Shown here piece after piece: positions 33,717 through 40,772 of a DNA stretch of 40,772 nt (its first letter is position 1; each line of letters begins with the position of its first letter). This DNA comes from JAJFFW01 sp039187035 (GTDB lineage: Bacteria; Pseudomonadota; Alphaproteobacteria; Caulobacterales; Parvularculaceae). The notes below the pieces were generated by a model, which was not told where the DNA came from, did not search any database, and saw only the letters and a list, made by a program, of their open reading frames with translations. The position numbers and the translations under genes are program-made. The DNA lies in NCBI GenBank assembly GCA_039187035.1, contig JBCCZS010000005.1:1-40772 (forward strand), given 5' to 3'.

Positions 33717-35084
33717 GTGACTTCATCTTCCCCGCCGCGCGGCGCGCCGCACCGAACCGCCGTCGTCGTCTTGGCGGCCGGCAAGGGCACCCGGATGAAG
33801 TCCCGGACGCCGAAAGTCCTGCACGAGATCGCCGGCCGCTCGATGCTCGGCCACGTCCTCGACGCCGCCGCGCGCCTAAACCCGGAGCGTACGGTCCTCG
33901 TCGTCGGCACGCAGGCCGAGCGCGTCGCGCAGGCCGCCCGCGCGCTAAACCCCGATATCGTCGTCGCCGAACAAGACCCGCCCCGCGGAACCGGCGACGC
34001 GGTGCGCCGCGCCGCGCCGGCCCTTGCCGGCTTTTCCGGCGCGGTTCTCGTTCTTTACGCGGACACCCCGCTCGTGCGCGCCGAGACGATGGCGCGCCTT
34101 GCAGCGCGTACGGATGATGCGGCGGCGGCCGTTCTCGGCTTCCGCCCGGGCGACCCCGGCGCTTACGGACGCCTCAAACAGGACGCCGACGGCGCGCTCG
34201 CCGCGATCGTCGAAGCCGCGGACGCGGGGCCGAACGAACTCGCCATCGGCTTATGCAATTCCGGGGTGATGGCCTTCGACGCTGAGTTTTTGGCGAGCGG
34301 CCTGCCGCGCCTTTCGGACGACAACGCCAAGGGCGAGTTTTACCTGACCGATCTCGTTGCGATCGCGCGCTCGGACGGCCGCGCTTGCGCCGTTGAGGAA
34401 GCGCCGAGCGCGGAAGTTGTCGGGGTCAATTCACGCGCCGAACTCGCCGACGCCGAGCGCGCGTTCCAAAATGCGCGCAGGCGCACGGCGATGGCCGACG
34501 GCGTTACGCTCATCGATCCTGATACGGTCTATTTCAGCTACGATACGGATATCGCGGCGGACGTCGTCGTCGAGCCGGGCGTCGTTTTCGGTCCGGGCGT
34601 CGTCGTCGAGCGCGACGCACGCATCAAAGCCTATAGCCATCTTGAAGGCGCGCGCGTGCACGAGGGCGCGCAAATCGGCCCGTTCGCGCGGCTGCGCCCC
34701 GGGGCCGACGTGGGGGCGGCCGCCAAGGTCGGCAACTTCGTCGAAGTCAAACAAGCCGCCCTCGGCGCCGGCGCGAAAGTCTCGCACCTGACTTATATTG
34801 GCGATGCACACGTCGGCGCGCGCGCGAATGTCGGCGCCGGGACGATAACGTGCAATTACGACGGACGGGCCAAGCACCGCACCGAAATCGGGGCCGACGC
34901 CTTTGTCGGGTCGAACGCCTCGCTCGTCGCGCCGGTGACGCTCGGCGCCGGGGCCTATGTCGGTTCAGGCTCGGTCGTGACGAGGGACGTGCCCGCCGGC
35001 GCGCTCGCCGTCGCGCGCGGGCGCCAACGCGTCATTGAAGGGTGGGCGGCGCGCTTCCAAAAGAAAGGCCGCCGGGATGAGTGA
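33717..35084 (+). CDS. glmU: bifunctional UDP-N-acetylglucosamine pyrophosphorylase / glucosamine-1-phosphate N-acetyltransferase
   Basis: 455 residues from the GTG at 33717, with AAAGG 12 bases upstream; normal length. The uridylyltransferase domain starts 'V-V-V-L-A-A-G-K-G-T-R-M-K-S' (16-29), with Lys33 in 'T-P-K-V-L-H'. 'D-T-P-L-V-R' and 'G-E-F-Y-L-T-D' are also present. Residues ~255-440 form a left-handed beta-helix of hexapeptides, including 'Y-S-H-L-E-G', 'G-P-F-A-R-L-R-P-G' and 'G-A-G-T-I-T-C-N-Y-D-G', the acetyltransferase site. It makes UDP-GlcNAc for peptidoglycan and LPS. It overlaps rpiA by eight bases. Confidence 0.96.
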   Translation: MTSSSPPRGAPHRTAVVVLAAGKGTRMKSRTPKVLHEIAGRSMLGHVLDAAARLNPERTVLVVGTQAERVAQAARALNPDIVVAEQDPPRGTGDAVRRAAPALAGFSGAVLVLYADTPLVRAETMARLAARTDDAAAAVLGFRPGDPGAYGRLKQDADGALAAIVEAADAGPNELAIGLCNSGVMAFDAEFLASGLPRLSDDNAKGEFYLTDLVAIARSDGRACAVEEAPSAEVVGVNSRAELADAERAFQNARRRTAMADGVTLIDPDTVYFSYDTDIAADVVVEPGVVFGPGVVVERDARIKAYSHLEGARVHEGAQIGPFARLRPGADVGAAAKVGNFVEVKQAALGAGAKVSHLTYIGDAHVGARANVGAGTITCNYDGRAKHRTEIGADAFVGSNASLVAPVTLGAGAYVGSGSVVTRDVPAGALAVARGRQRVIEGWAARFQKKGRRDE

Positions 35085-35772
35085 TGCTTATAAAAAAGCC
35101 GCCGCGCAGGCCGCGCTCGACGAGGTGCGTTCCGGCATGACGCTCGGCCTCGGCACGGGGTCGACCGCCGCGCATTTCGTCGATCTCCTCGGGGACCGCG
35201 TACGCGACGGCCTGGAGGTTGCGGGCGTGCCGACGTCCGAAGAGACGCGCGCGCGCGCGCAGGCCGCAGGGGTGCCGCTCATCGAACCGGACGAGACGAC
35301 GAGGCTCGCCCTCGCCGTCGACGGCGCGGACGAAATCGGGCCTGGTCTGGCGCTCATCAAAGGCGGCGGCGGGGCTTTATTGCGCGAGAAGATCATCGCC
35401 CAAGCGGCTGAACGCTTCGTCGTCGTCGCCGACGCCTCCAAACGGGTCGCCGCGCTCGGCGCGTTTTCGTTGCCTGTCGAAATCGATCGCTTCGCCTGGG
35501 CGTTGACCGTGCGCGCCGTGCGCGGCGCGCTCGCCGATTGCGGCTTCGCGGCGCCCGAACTTGCGCTGCGGCCCGCGCCGGACGGCGGGGCCTTCCTGAG
35601 CGACGGGGGCCACCTGATCCTCGATTGCGCGTTGGACCGGATCGACGACCCCGCCGCGCTTGAGGGCGCGTTGCGCGCCGTCCCCGGCGTTGTTGAAACC
35701 GGTCTTTTCGTCGGGTTGGCCGACGTCGCGATCGTCGCCGGTCCGGACGGCGTCGCAGTCTTGACGCCGTGA
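35077..35772 (+). CDS. rpiA: ribose-5-phosphate isomerase A
   Basis: 231 residues from the ATG at 35077. Signatures: 'G-L-G-T-G-S-T-A-A-H-F-V', 'A-V-D-G-A-D-E-I-G' and 'L-I-K-G-G-G-G-A-L-L-R-E-K-I'; also the C-terminal 'P-G-V-V-E-T-G-L-F-V-G-L-A-D'. It interconverts ribose-5-phosphate and ribulose-5-phosphate in the pentose phosphate pathway. It begins inside the end of glmU and overlaps the GNAT gene by four bases (GTGA), so glmU-rpiA-GNAT is one translational unit. Confidence 0.95.
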   Translation: MSDAYKKAAAQAALDEVRSGMTLGLGTGSTAAHFVDLLGDRVRDGLEVAGVPTSEETRARAQAAGVPLIEPDETTRLALAVDGADEIGPGLALIKGGGGALLREKIIAQAAERFVVVADASKRVAALGAFSLPVEIDRFAWALTVRAVRGALADCGFAAPELALRPAPDGGAFLSDGGHLILDCALDRIDDPAALEGALRAVPGVVETGLFVGLADVAIVAGPDGVAVLTP

Positions 35773-36203
35773 GCGGGCCCGCGCGCCGCATCGTCGAGTG
35801 CGCCGACGCGGCGACGGACGCAGCGACCTGGCCGGTTATGGCGCAATTGCGCCCGCATATTCCGCAAGCAGACTACCCCGCGGCCCTGTCGCGGGTGCGG
35901 GCCGAAGGCGCGCGCCTTATCGCGGCGTTTGAGGGGGAGCGCTGCGTCGGCGCGGCGGTCTATCGGTTCAATAAGCGGCTCGCAATGGGCCCTATCGTCT
36001 ATGTGGACGATCTCGTCACGGACCAAGCCGCGCGGTCGACCGGCGTCGGCGAGGCGTTGTTGTCGTGGATTGAAGAGGCGGGACGCAACGCCGGCGCGGG
36101 CTGGTGCGTGCTCGATTCCAGCGTGCAGCGCGCCGCAGCACATCGCTTTTACTTCCGCAACCGCTACGACATCGCGGCGTTCTGTTTCAAGAAGCGGCTT
36201 TAG
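35769..36203 (+). CDS. GNAT-family N-acetyltransferase
   Basis: 144 residues from a GTG at 35769 that overlaps the rpiA stop. GNAT features: strand 'A-R-L-I-A-A-F-E-G-E-R-C-V-G-A-A-V-Y-R-F', then 'V-Y-V-D-D-L-V-T' before the acetyl-CoA loop 'R-S-T-G-V-G-E-A-L-L-S-W-I'. The end, 'L-D-S-S-V-Q-R-A-A-A-H-R-F-Y-F-R-N-R-Y', is motif B. The substrate is unknown. The length is normal. It lies between rpiA and gor, 73 bases before gor. Confidence 0.87.
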   Translation: MSGPARRIVECADAATDAATWPVMAQLRPHIPQADYPAALSRVRAEGARLIAAFEGERCVGAAVYRFNKRLAMGPIVYVDDLVTDQAARSTGVGEALLSWIEEAGRNAGAGWCVLDSSVQRAAAHRFYFRNRYDIAAFCFKKRL

Positions 36204-36276
36204 CCGGCGCTCTAGCCGCGGGCCCGCGCCCGTTCTATGCATTTTTTTCCTCAGCGGACGACGGGAGCGCGGCGCC

Positions 36277-37650
36277 ATGACGACGTACGACTATGACCTC
36301 TTCACCATCGGGGCGGGCTCAGGGGGCGTGCGCGCCTCGCGCCTTGCGGCTAATTACGGCGCGCGCGTCGGCGTCGCCGAGGAATACCGCGTCGGGGGGA
36401 CCTGCGTCATCCGCGGGTGCGTGCCGAAAAAGCTCATGGTCTACGCGTCCGAGTTCGGGCATTTGTTCCATGACGCGGCGGGCTACGGTTGGACCTCGGA
36501 CAATCCGACATTCGACTGGGCGAAGTTGATCGCCAACAAGGACGCCGAGATCGACCGGCTCAACGGCATTTACATCCGCAATCTGAAGAATTCCGGGGCG
36601 GACATCTTCGAGACCCGCGCGGTTGTGAAAGATCCGCATACCGTCCGCCTCGTCGATGAAGACAGAGACGTGACCGCGGAGAAGATCCTGATCGCCACCG
36701 GCGGCGCGCCGTTCGTCGACACGTCGATCGACGGCCACGAACTTGGGATCTCGTCGAACGAGGCGTTTCACTTGGAGACCATGCCCCGCCACGTGGTCGT
36801 CGCCGGCGGCGGCTACATCGCCGTTGAATTCGCCTGCATTTTCCGCGGCCTCGGGGCCGAGGTCTGCCTCGTCTATCGCGGCGAAGACATTCTGCGCTAT
36901 TTCGATCGGGACGTGTCCACGCAAGTTCACGCCGAACTCAAACGGCTCGGCGTGCGCGTCGTCACGCAAACGACGTTCGAGCGCATCGAGGATCTCGGCG
37001 ACGGCGAGAAGCGCGTGCACCTGAAGAACGGGGTCACGCTCGACGCCGACCTCGTTTTCTGGGCCATCGGGCGCCGGCCGGCGACCGAAGGGCTCGGCCT
37101 GGAGGACGCCGGCGTCGCGCTTGCCGACAACGGCGCGGTGAAGGTCGACGCCTATTCAAAAACATCCGTAGACAGTATTTACGCCGTCGGCGACGTCACC
37201 GATCGCGTGAACCTCACGCCGGTCGCCATCCGCGAAGGCGCGGCCTTCGCCGAAACGCAGTTTAACGGCCGCGACCAAAAGATGGACTATACGTTCATCC
37301 CGAAAGCCGTGTTTTCGCAGCCCCCCGTCGGCAGCGTCGGCTACGCCGAACACGAAGCGCGCAAGACCTTCGGCAAGGTCGACATTTACCGCACGGACTT
37401 CCGCCAGATGAAGAACATGCTGACGGGCAATGAACAACGCACGCTGATGAAACTCGTCGTCGACGCGGAGACCGACCGCGTCGTCGGCTGCCACATCGTC
37501 GGCGAAGGCGCGCCGGAAATGGTCCAATGCCTCGCGATCGCCGTCAAAGCAGGCGTCACCAAAGCGCAATTCGACGAAACGTGCGCCCTACACCCGACGG
37601 CGGCCGAAGAGATCGTCACCCTGCGCGAGAAGTATCAGCCCAAGTACTGA
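36277..37650 (+). CDS. gor: glutathione-disulfide reductase
   Basis: 457 residues from the ATG at 36277, with GGGAG about 9 bases upstream. FAD site 'G-A-G-S-G-G-V-R-A-S-R' (12-22). Redox Cys pair Cys43/Cys48 in 'G-G-T-C-V-I-R-G-C-V-P-K-K'. NAD(P) fold 'G-G-G-Y-I-A-V-E-F-A', with an Arg in 'V-Y-R-G-E-D-I-L-R' typical of NADPH use. C-terminal 'C-A-L-H-P-T-A-A-E-E' has the His-Glu pair of the partner subunit. Reduces oxidised glutathione in the cytoplasm. Normal length. Confidence 0.95.
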   Translation: MTTYDYDLFTIGAGSGGVRASRLAANYGARVGVAEEYRVGGTCVIRGCVPKKLMVYASEFGHLFHDAAGYGWTSDNPTFDWAKLIANKDAEIDRLNGIYIRNLKNSGADIFETRAVVKDPHTVRLVDEDRDVTAEKILIATGGAPFVDTSIDGHELGISSNEAFHLETMPRHVVVAGGGYIAVEFACIFRGLGAEVCLVYRGEDILRYFDRDVSTQVHAELKRLGVRVVTQTTFERIEDLGDGEKRVHLKNGVTLDADLVFWAIGRRPATEGLGLEDAGVALADNGAVKVDAYSKTSVDSIYAVGDVTDRVNLTPVAIREGAAFAETQFNGRDQKMDYTFIPKAVFSQPPVGSVGYAEHEARKTFGKVDIYRTDFRQMKNMLTGNEQRTLMKLVVDAETDRVVGCHIVGEGAPEMVQCLAIAVKAGVTKAQFDETCALHPTAAEEIVTLREKYQPKY

Positions 37651-37708
37651 CGCCGGCGATCGCCACGCGCTAGGCTAGTCGCCCTATAGCATTACGAGAT
37701 GGGGCGTG

Positions 37709-39157
37709 ATGATGCAGTTTATTCCCAAGCGCGCGACGTTCGTCGCCGGGTTCTTCGTCTTTCTCGCCGCGACGTCCGCGGCGTGCGCAGAGGACTCCTT
37801 CGTTGCCGGCGCAGACGCCCTAATGGCCGAGCGCTCGCAGGCGTTCGTCGCATCGTTCCGCCGGTTGGCGATCTTGCCGGAGGGCGAGTTTGTCGAGGAA
37901 TGGCGCGCCGAACGCGATCGGTGGCGAGCGCGGCTCCGGGCCCTGCCAGGCTACGAAGCCGGATCACGGCTGGCGGAACGCTATGAAGCGCAAATCCGCT
38001 ATGAGTGGGCGATCGGCCGACTTCTCTATCCGGAGTTTTACGGCGGATATACTGACAACCCTGAGTTCAAGCCGTCGGCCGGCTATGACGCCTATCTCGA
38101 AGCGCTGGATTTAGGACGCGGCGATTGGCTCGATCTTCCAGAGTACGCCGCTTTCCTCGTCCGAAAGCGGAATGCCGACGCCTTTTCTTCGGTTGAGATT
38201 CCTGAAGAAGCGCTCAAGATCGGCGTCCGGGACTTGGCCGCAAAACGACTTGCGAACGAGGCCTTTGCCGATGACGCGGTGCGTTGCTTCCTGGAACGCG
38301 AGGCGCTCACAGACTGGATCGAGAATTTCGCGGCCGACGGCCTGACGAATGAGGCCAACGAGATTGCGGGGGCTTGCCCGGGGCCCCAATCCGACAAACT
38401 GTTGGCGATGGTCGCCGCCGAGCGCGCGGAACGCGCCGGCCATCCGATTAAACGCTACAAGTCCGTCAACGGAACTGATTTGGAATTGCATCTGTTTCGG
38501 TCACCGGAGGAAACGGACCCGGTCCCGGCGATCGTGTGGTTGCATGGCGGCGGCTGGTATTCGGGGTCATGGAGCTGGTGCGGCGCGTGCGTGTGGTTCA
38601 AAGAACGCGGTCTCGCCGTCGCACAAGTCGAATACCGCATTGTCGGCCGACACGGGTCGACCATAGGGGTGAGCTACGCGGACGCGATTGACGCTATTGC
38701 TTGGGTTAGGGCGCATGCGGACGAGTTAGGCGTCGATCCCGACCGTGTGGCCGCGGCGGGCTTTTCCGCGGGCGGCCACTTGTCCTTGGCGGCCGCGACG
38801 TTTGAGAAGGCGGGGTCGAAGCGACCCGACCTCGCAATTTCGATTTCCGGCTGCACCGATCTGACAAACGATGGGTATACGGTTCTTCACGCGGGCGGCG
38901 ACGAGAAAGCCCGTGCGCTCTCACCGCGCTATGCGCCGAGCGCAGCGTCGCCCGCAATGTTCATCGCGAACGCCGAAAACGACGATACGTGCAGCTTCGC
39001 GGAAGCGTCGGACTTTGCACAAGCGGCGAGCGACGCCGGGGCCGACGTGACGTTCTTCGGCGTCCCCGGCGGCGGGCACTTCTTCCTGCGCGATCCCGAG
39101 CGCGCGGCGGAAACGAAAGCTGCAGTCTTCAAGTTCTTAGACGACAACGGCTTTTGA
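37709..39157 (+). CDS. secreted two-part esterase/lipase (HSL-like alpha/beta hydrolase with helical N-terminal domain)
   Basis: 482 residues; ATG codons at 37709 and 37712 and a GTG at 37706 all follow GGGG, and 37709 is chosen. A signal peptide (1-27) ends near 'A-C-A-E'. Residues ~30-240 are an all-helical domain I cannot assign, with 'D-W-L-D-L-P-E-Y-A-A-F-L'. Residues ~245-480 are an HSL-like hydrolase: 'W-L-H-G-G-G-W' oxyanion site (277-283), Ser353 in 'G-F-S-A-G-G', acid near Asp425/426, His457 in 'G-G-G-H-F'. Cys291/Cys294 could form a disulfide. Base use is slightly less GC-biased than in neighbours. It nearly meets the convergent regulator gene (6 bases). Confidence 0.82.
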   Translation: MMQFIPKRATFVAGFFVFLAATSAACAEDSFVAGADALMAERSQAFVASFRRLAILPEGEFVEEWRAERDRWRARLRALPGYEAGSRLAERYEAQIRYEWAIGRLLYPEFYGGYTDNPEFKPSAGYDAYLEALDLGRGDWLDLPEYAAFLVRKRNADAFSSVEIPEEALKIGVRDLAAKRLANEAFADDAVRCFLEREALTDWIENFAADGLTNEANEIAGACPGPQSDKLLAMVAAERAERAGHPIKRYKSVNGTDLELHLFRSPEETDPVPAIVWLHGGGWYSGSWSWCGACVWFKERGLAVAQVEYRIVGRHGSTIGVSYADAIDAIAWVRAHADELGVDPDRVAAAGFSAGGHLSLAAATFEKAGSKRPDLAISISGCTDLTNDGYTVLHAGGDEKARALSPRYAPSAASPAMFIANAENDDTCSFAEASDFAQAASDAGADVTFFGVPGGGHFFLRDPERAAETKAAVFKFLDDNGF

Positions 39158-39163
39158 TCGCCG

Positions 39164-39853
39164 TCAGATCTCTAGGCGGTAGCCGCCGCTCTCGGTGACG
39201 AGGAGGCTTGCGTTCGAGGGATCGGGTTCGATTTTCTGGCGCAGGCGGTAGACGTGCGTTTCCAGCGTGTGCGTCGTCACGCCGGAATTGTAGCCCCAGA
39301 CCTCGTCTAGAAGCACGTCGCGCGAGACCGCCTGGCCGCCGGCGCGGTACAGGAACTTCAATATGGACGTTTCTTTTTCCGTCAGGCGGATTTTTTTGTC
39401 GGCTTCCGTCACCAACATTTTTACGGCCGGCCGGAACTCGTACGGTCCGACTTTGAAGATCGCGTCTTCGTTTTGTTCGTGAGAGCGAAGATGCGCCCGC
39501 ACGCGCGCCAGGAGCACCGCGAATTTAAACGGCTTGGTGACGTAGTCGTTGGCGCCCGAATTCAGGCCGAGGATGTGGTCGGCGTCGGTGTCGGCGCCGG
39601 TCAGCATGATGATTGGCGATTTAAAGCCGTTCTTGCGCATCAATTCGCAAGCCTCGCGCCCGTCCATGTCCGGCAGGCCGACATCCAAGAGGAGGAGGTC
39701 GATATGCGCCTCCTCTTTGACTTTTTCGACGGCCGCCTGCGCCGTCGTTTCGACTTCGACTGCGAATTCGTCGTGCACGGCGAACTGGTCGACGAGCGTG
39801 TCGCGGAGGAGGTCGTCGTCGTCGACGAGAAGAATGCGTTTGGCGCGGGTCAT
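39164..39853 (-). CDS. OmpR-family response regulator (CenR-like)
   Basis: 229 residues. Receiver domain 5-118: Asp11-13, phospho-acceptor Asp57 ('L-L-L-L-D-V-G-L-P'), Thr84, Lys106 ('T-K-P-F'). The winged-helix output domain (~130-229) has 'L-T-E-K-E-T-S-I-L-K-F-L-Y-R-A-G-G-Q-A-V-S-R-D-V-L'. It also has 'W-G-Y-N-S-G-V-T-T-H-T-L-E-T-H-V-Y-R-L-R-Q-K-I'. The end resembles the alphaproteobacterial envelope regulator CenR, but the symbol is not certain. No cognate kinase is adjacent. It lies 108 bases downstream of yggS on the same strand. Confidence 0.88.
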   Translation of the reverse strand: MTRAKRILLVDDDDLLRDTLVDQFAVHDEFAVEVETTAQAAVEKVKEEAHIDLLLLDVGLPDMDGREACELMRKNGFKSPIIMLTGADTDADHILGLNSGANDYVTKPFKFAVLLARVRAHLRSHEQNEDAIFKVGPYEFRPAVKMLVTEADKKIRLTEKETSILKFLYRAGGQAVSRDVLLDEVWGYNSGVTTHTLETHVYRLRQKIEPDPSNASLLVTESGGYRLEI

Positions 39854-39961
39854 GGGCGGAGCGTCTCTTTGCAGCGGCTGGCCTGGCGCCTCTTACATGA
39901 AAAGCCGGGCCGGATGAAAAGCAACTTCACTCACGGTTGCGTGGGCGGGGCGTGAAAGCGG

Positions 39962-40651
39962 TCAATTCGGACGGGGGCCGAAGATCCGTTCACCGAGGCG
40001 GACATGCGTCGCGCCGAGCCGCACGGCCGCCTCGAAGTCGCCGCTCATGCCCATCGACAGGGCGGCAAGGCCGTTTCGCTCGGCGATCTTCGCCAAGAGG
40101 GCGAAATGGGGCCCGGGCGCGGCGTCCGCCGGCGGGATGGCCATGAGCCCGGCGAGCGTAAGGCCGTAGTCGTTGCGGCACGCGGCGATGAACGCGTCGG
40201 CCTCGTCCGGCTGCACGCCCGCTTTTTGCGGCTCTTCGCCCGTATTGACCTGGACGAAGAGCGCCGGCGCGCGGCCTTCGCGGTCGATCGCCTCGGCGAG
40301 GACGCGGGCGAGTTTGGGACGGTCGAGCGTTTCGACGACGTCGAAGAATGCGACGGCCTCTTTGGCTTTGTTAGTTTGTAGGGGACCGATTAGCCGAAGC
40401 TCAACGTCCGGGTAGGCGGCGCGCAGATCGGGCCATTTGGCGAGCGCTTCTTGGACGCGGTTCTCGCCGAACACGCGATGGCCGGCCTCAAGCGCCGGGC
40501 GGATGCGCTCAGCCCCGTGCTTTTTGGAGACGGCGGTGATCGCGATATCCTCCGGCCGGCGGCCGGCGTCGGCCGCCGCGCGCGCGATTTGGGCGCGCAC
40601 GGCCTCAAGGGCGCGGGCGGGGTCGGGCGGCGAAGACGCGGGGTCGGACAT
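39962..40651 (-). CDS. yggS: pyridoxal phosphate homeostasis protein (YggS/PROSC family)
   Basis: 229 residues from the ATG at 40651 (a TTG at 40678 would add 9 residues). PLP Lys43 in 'A-V-S-K-K-H'; 'G-E-N-R-V-Q-E', 'L-I-G-P-L-Q-T-N-K', 'V-N-T-G-E-E-P-Q-K-A-G-V', then 'L-S-M-G-M-S-G-D-F-E-A-A' and 'V-R-L-G-E-R-I-F-G'. It binds PLP and buffers the free cofactor; no catalysis is known. The start is only 12 bases from the start of the divergent right-edge gene. Confidence 0.94.
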   Translation of the reverse strand: MSDPASSPPDPARALEAVRAQIARAAADAGRRPEDIAITAVSKKHGAERIRPALEAGHRVFGENRVQEALAKWPDLRAAYPDVELRLIGPLQTNKAKEAVAFFDVVETLDRPKLARVLAEAIDREGRAPALFVQVNTGEEPQKAGVQPDEADAFIAACRNDYGLTLAGLMAIPPADAAPGPHFALLAKIAERNGLAALSMGMSGDFEAAVRLGATHVRLGERIFGPRPN

Positions 40652-40663
40652 GCGAGGTCGATG

Positions 40664-40772
40664 ATGGATGGAACGCAAGGCGCGGCGGCCAATTTGCGCG
40701 CGCGGGTTGTGACGCTAGCAACGGCCGCGGCCCGCCTCAAGGCGCAGGCCCCGCGCGCGGCGCCGTTCGCGC
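40664..40772 (+). CDS. start of a divergent gene, cut by the window edge
   Basis: Open from the ATG at 40664 (or 40661) to the right edge, 36 codons. GAGG at 40654-40657 lies 6 bases before the ATG. The residues 'V-V-T-L-A-T-A-A-A-R-L-K-A-Q-A-P-R' look like an amphipathic first helix. It could be a thiamine-phosphate-synthase-type protein, whose N-terminus has such a helix and which can neighbour yggS. The evidence is thin because only the N-terminus is visible. Confidence 0.4.
   Translation, partial: MDGTQGAAANLRARVVTLATAAARLKAQAPRAAPFA

Noticed and set aside
37655..37664. GGCGATCGCC palindrome after gor
   Set aside because: Ten bases with no loop and no T run; such motifs are frequent in GC-rich DNA.

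Overview
The window is GC-rich, almost gap-free bacterial chromosome. The content points to an alphaproteobacterium: DUF2336 and DUF2794 proteins, a short SRP RNA followed by dnaX-ybaB-recR, an OmpR-type regulator of the CenR-like kind, a ROSE-type thermometer on an hsp20 gene and one TTAA-N7-TTAA box like that bound by CtrA. A Caulobacterales/Parvularculales-type marine relative is my guess; the order cannot be fixed from the sequence alone. No tRNA, insertion sequence, phage gene or CRISPR array was seen.

Layout. 1-5.2 kb: the end of an ECF sigma factor (ECF42-like), a CHAP lipoprotein, a DUF2794 protein, a polysaccharide flippase, a small lipoprotein and a DUF2336 protein. 5.5-14.0 kb: one tightly overlapping plus-strand operon of 11 genes for a multisubunit cation/proton antiporter. 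Its first seven genes are in the order E-F-G-A(C-terminal part)-B-C-D, the order of the antiporter module of archaeal membrane-bound hydrogenase (Mbh) rather than the usual mrpABCDEFG. Two further ion-pump-type D subunits and two unknown small membrane proteins follow. 14.1-23.4 kb: a serine hydrolase, an alpha/beta hydrolase with an SCP2-like protein, a lipoprotein methyltransferase homologue, a heat-shock hsp20 gene with a sigma-32 promoter and RNA thermometer, a small lipoprotein, a DUF1428 protein, an unknown five-helix membrane protein, an S9 peptidase and NudC.

23.5-27.5 kb: SRP RNA, dnaX, ybaB, recR and a Rieske oxygenase, reading rightward. 27.5-31.8 kb: two divergent phosphorelay proteins, a receiver-first histidine kinase and a large hybrid kinase with pseudo-receiver, receiver and Hpt domains. 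31.8-40.8 kb: a LexA-like XRE regulator opposite a 63-residue protein, phosphoglycolate phosphatase, then glmU-rpiA-GNAT-gor, a secreted two-part esterase, an OmpR-type response regulator, yggS, and the first codons of a divergent gene at the right edge.

Working together: the antiporter operon is the only large multi-gene machine here. Its three D-type subunits all keep the Glu/Lys/Lys/Lys proton-path residues, so it probably couples Na+ (or K+) export to proton entry at three channels. The rest is mostly housekeeping (cell-wall precursor, pentose phosphate, redox, DNA repair and replication) mixed with envelope hydrolases and lipoproteins.
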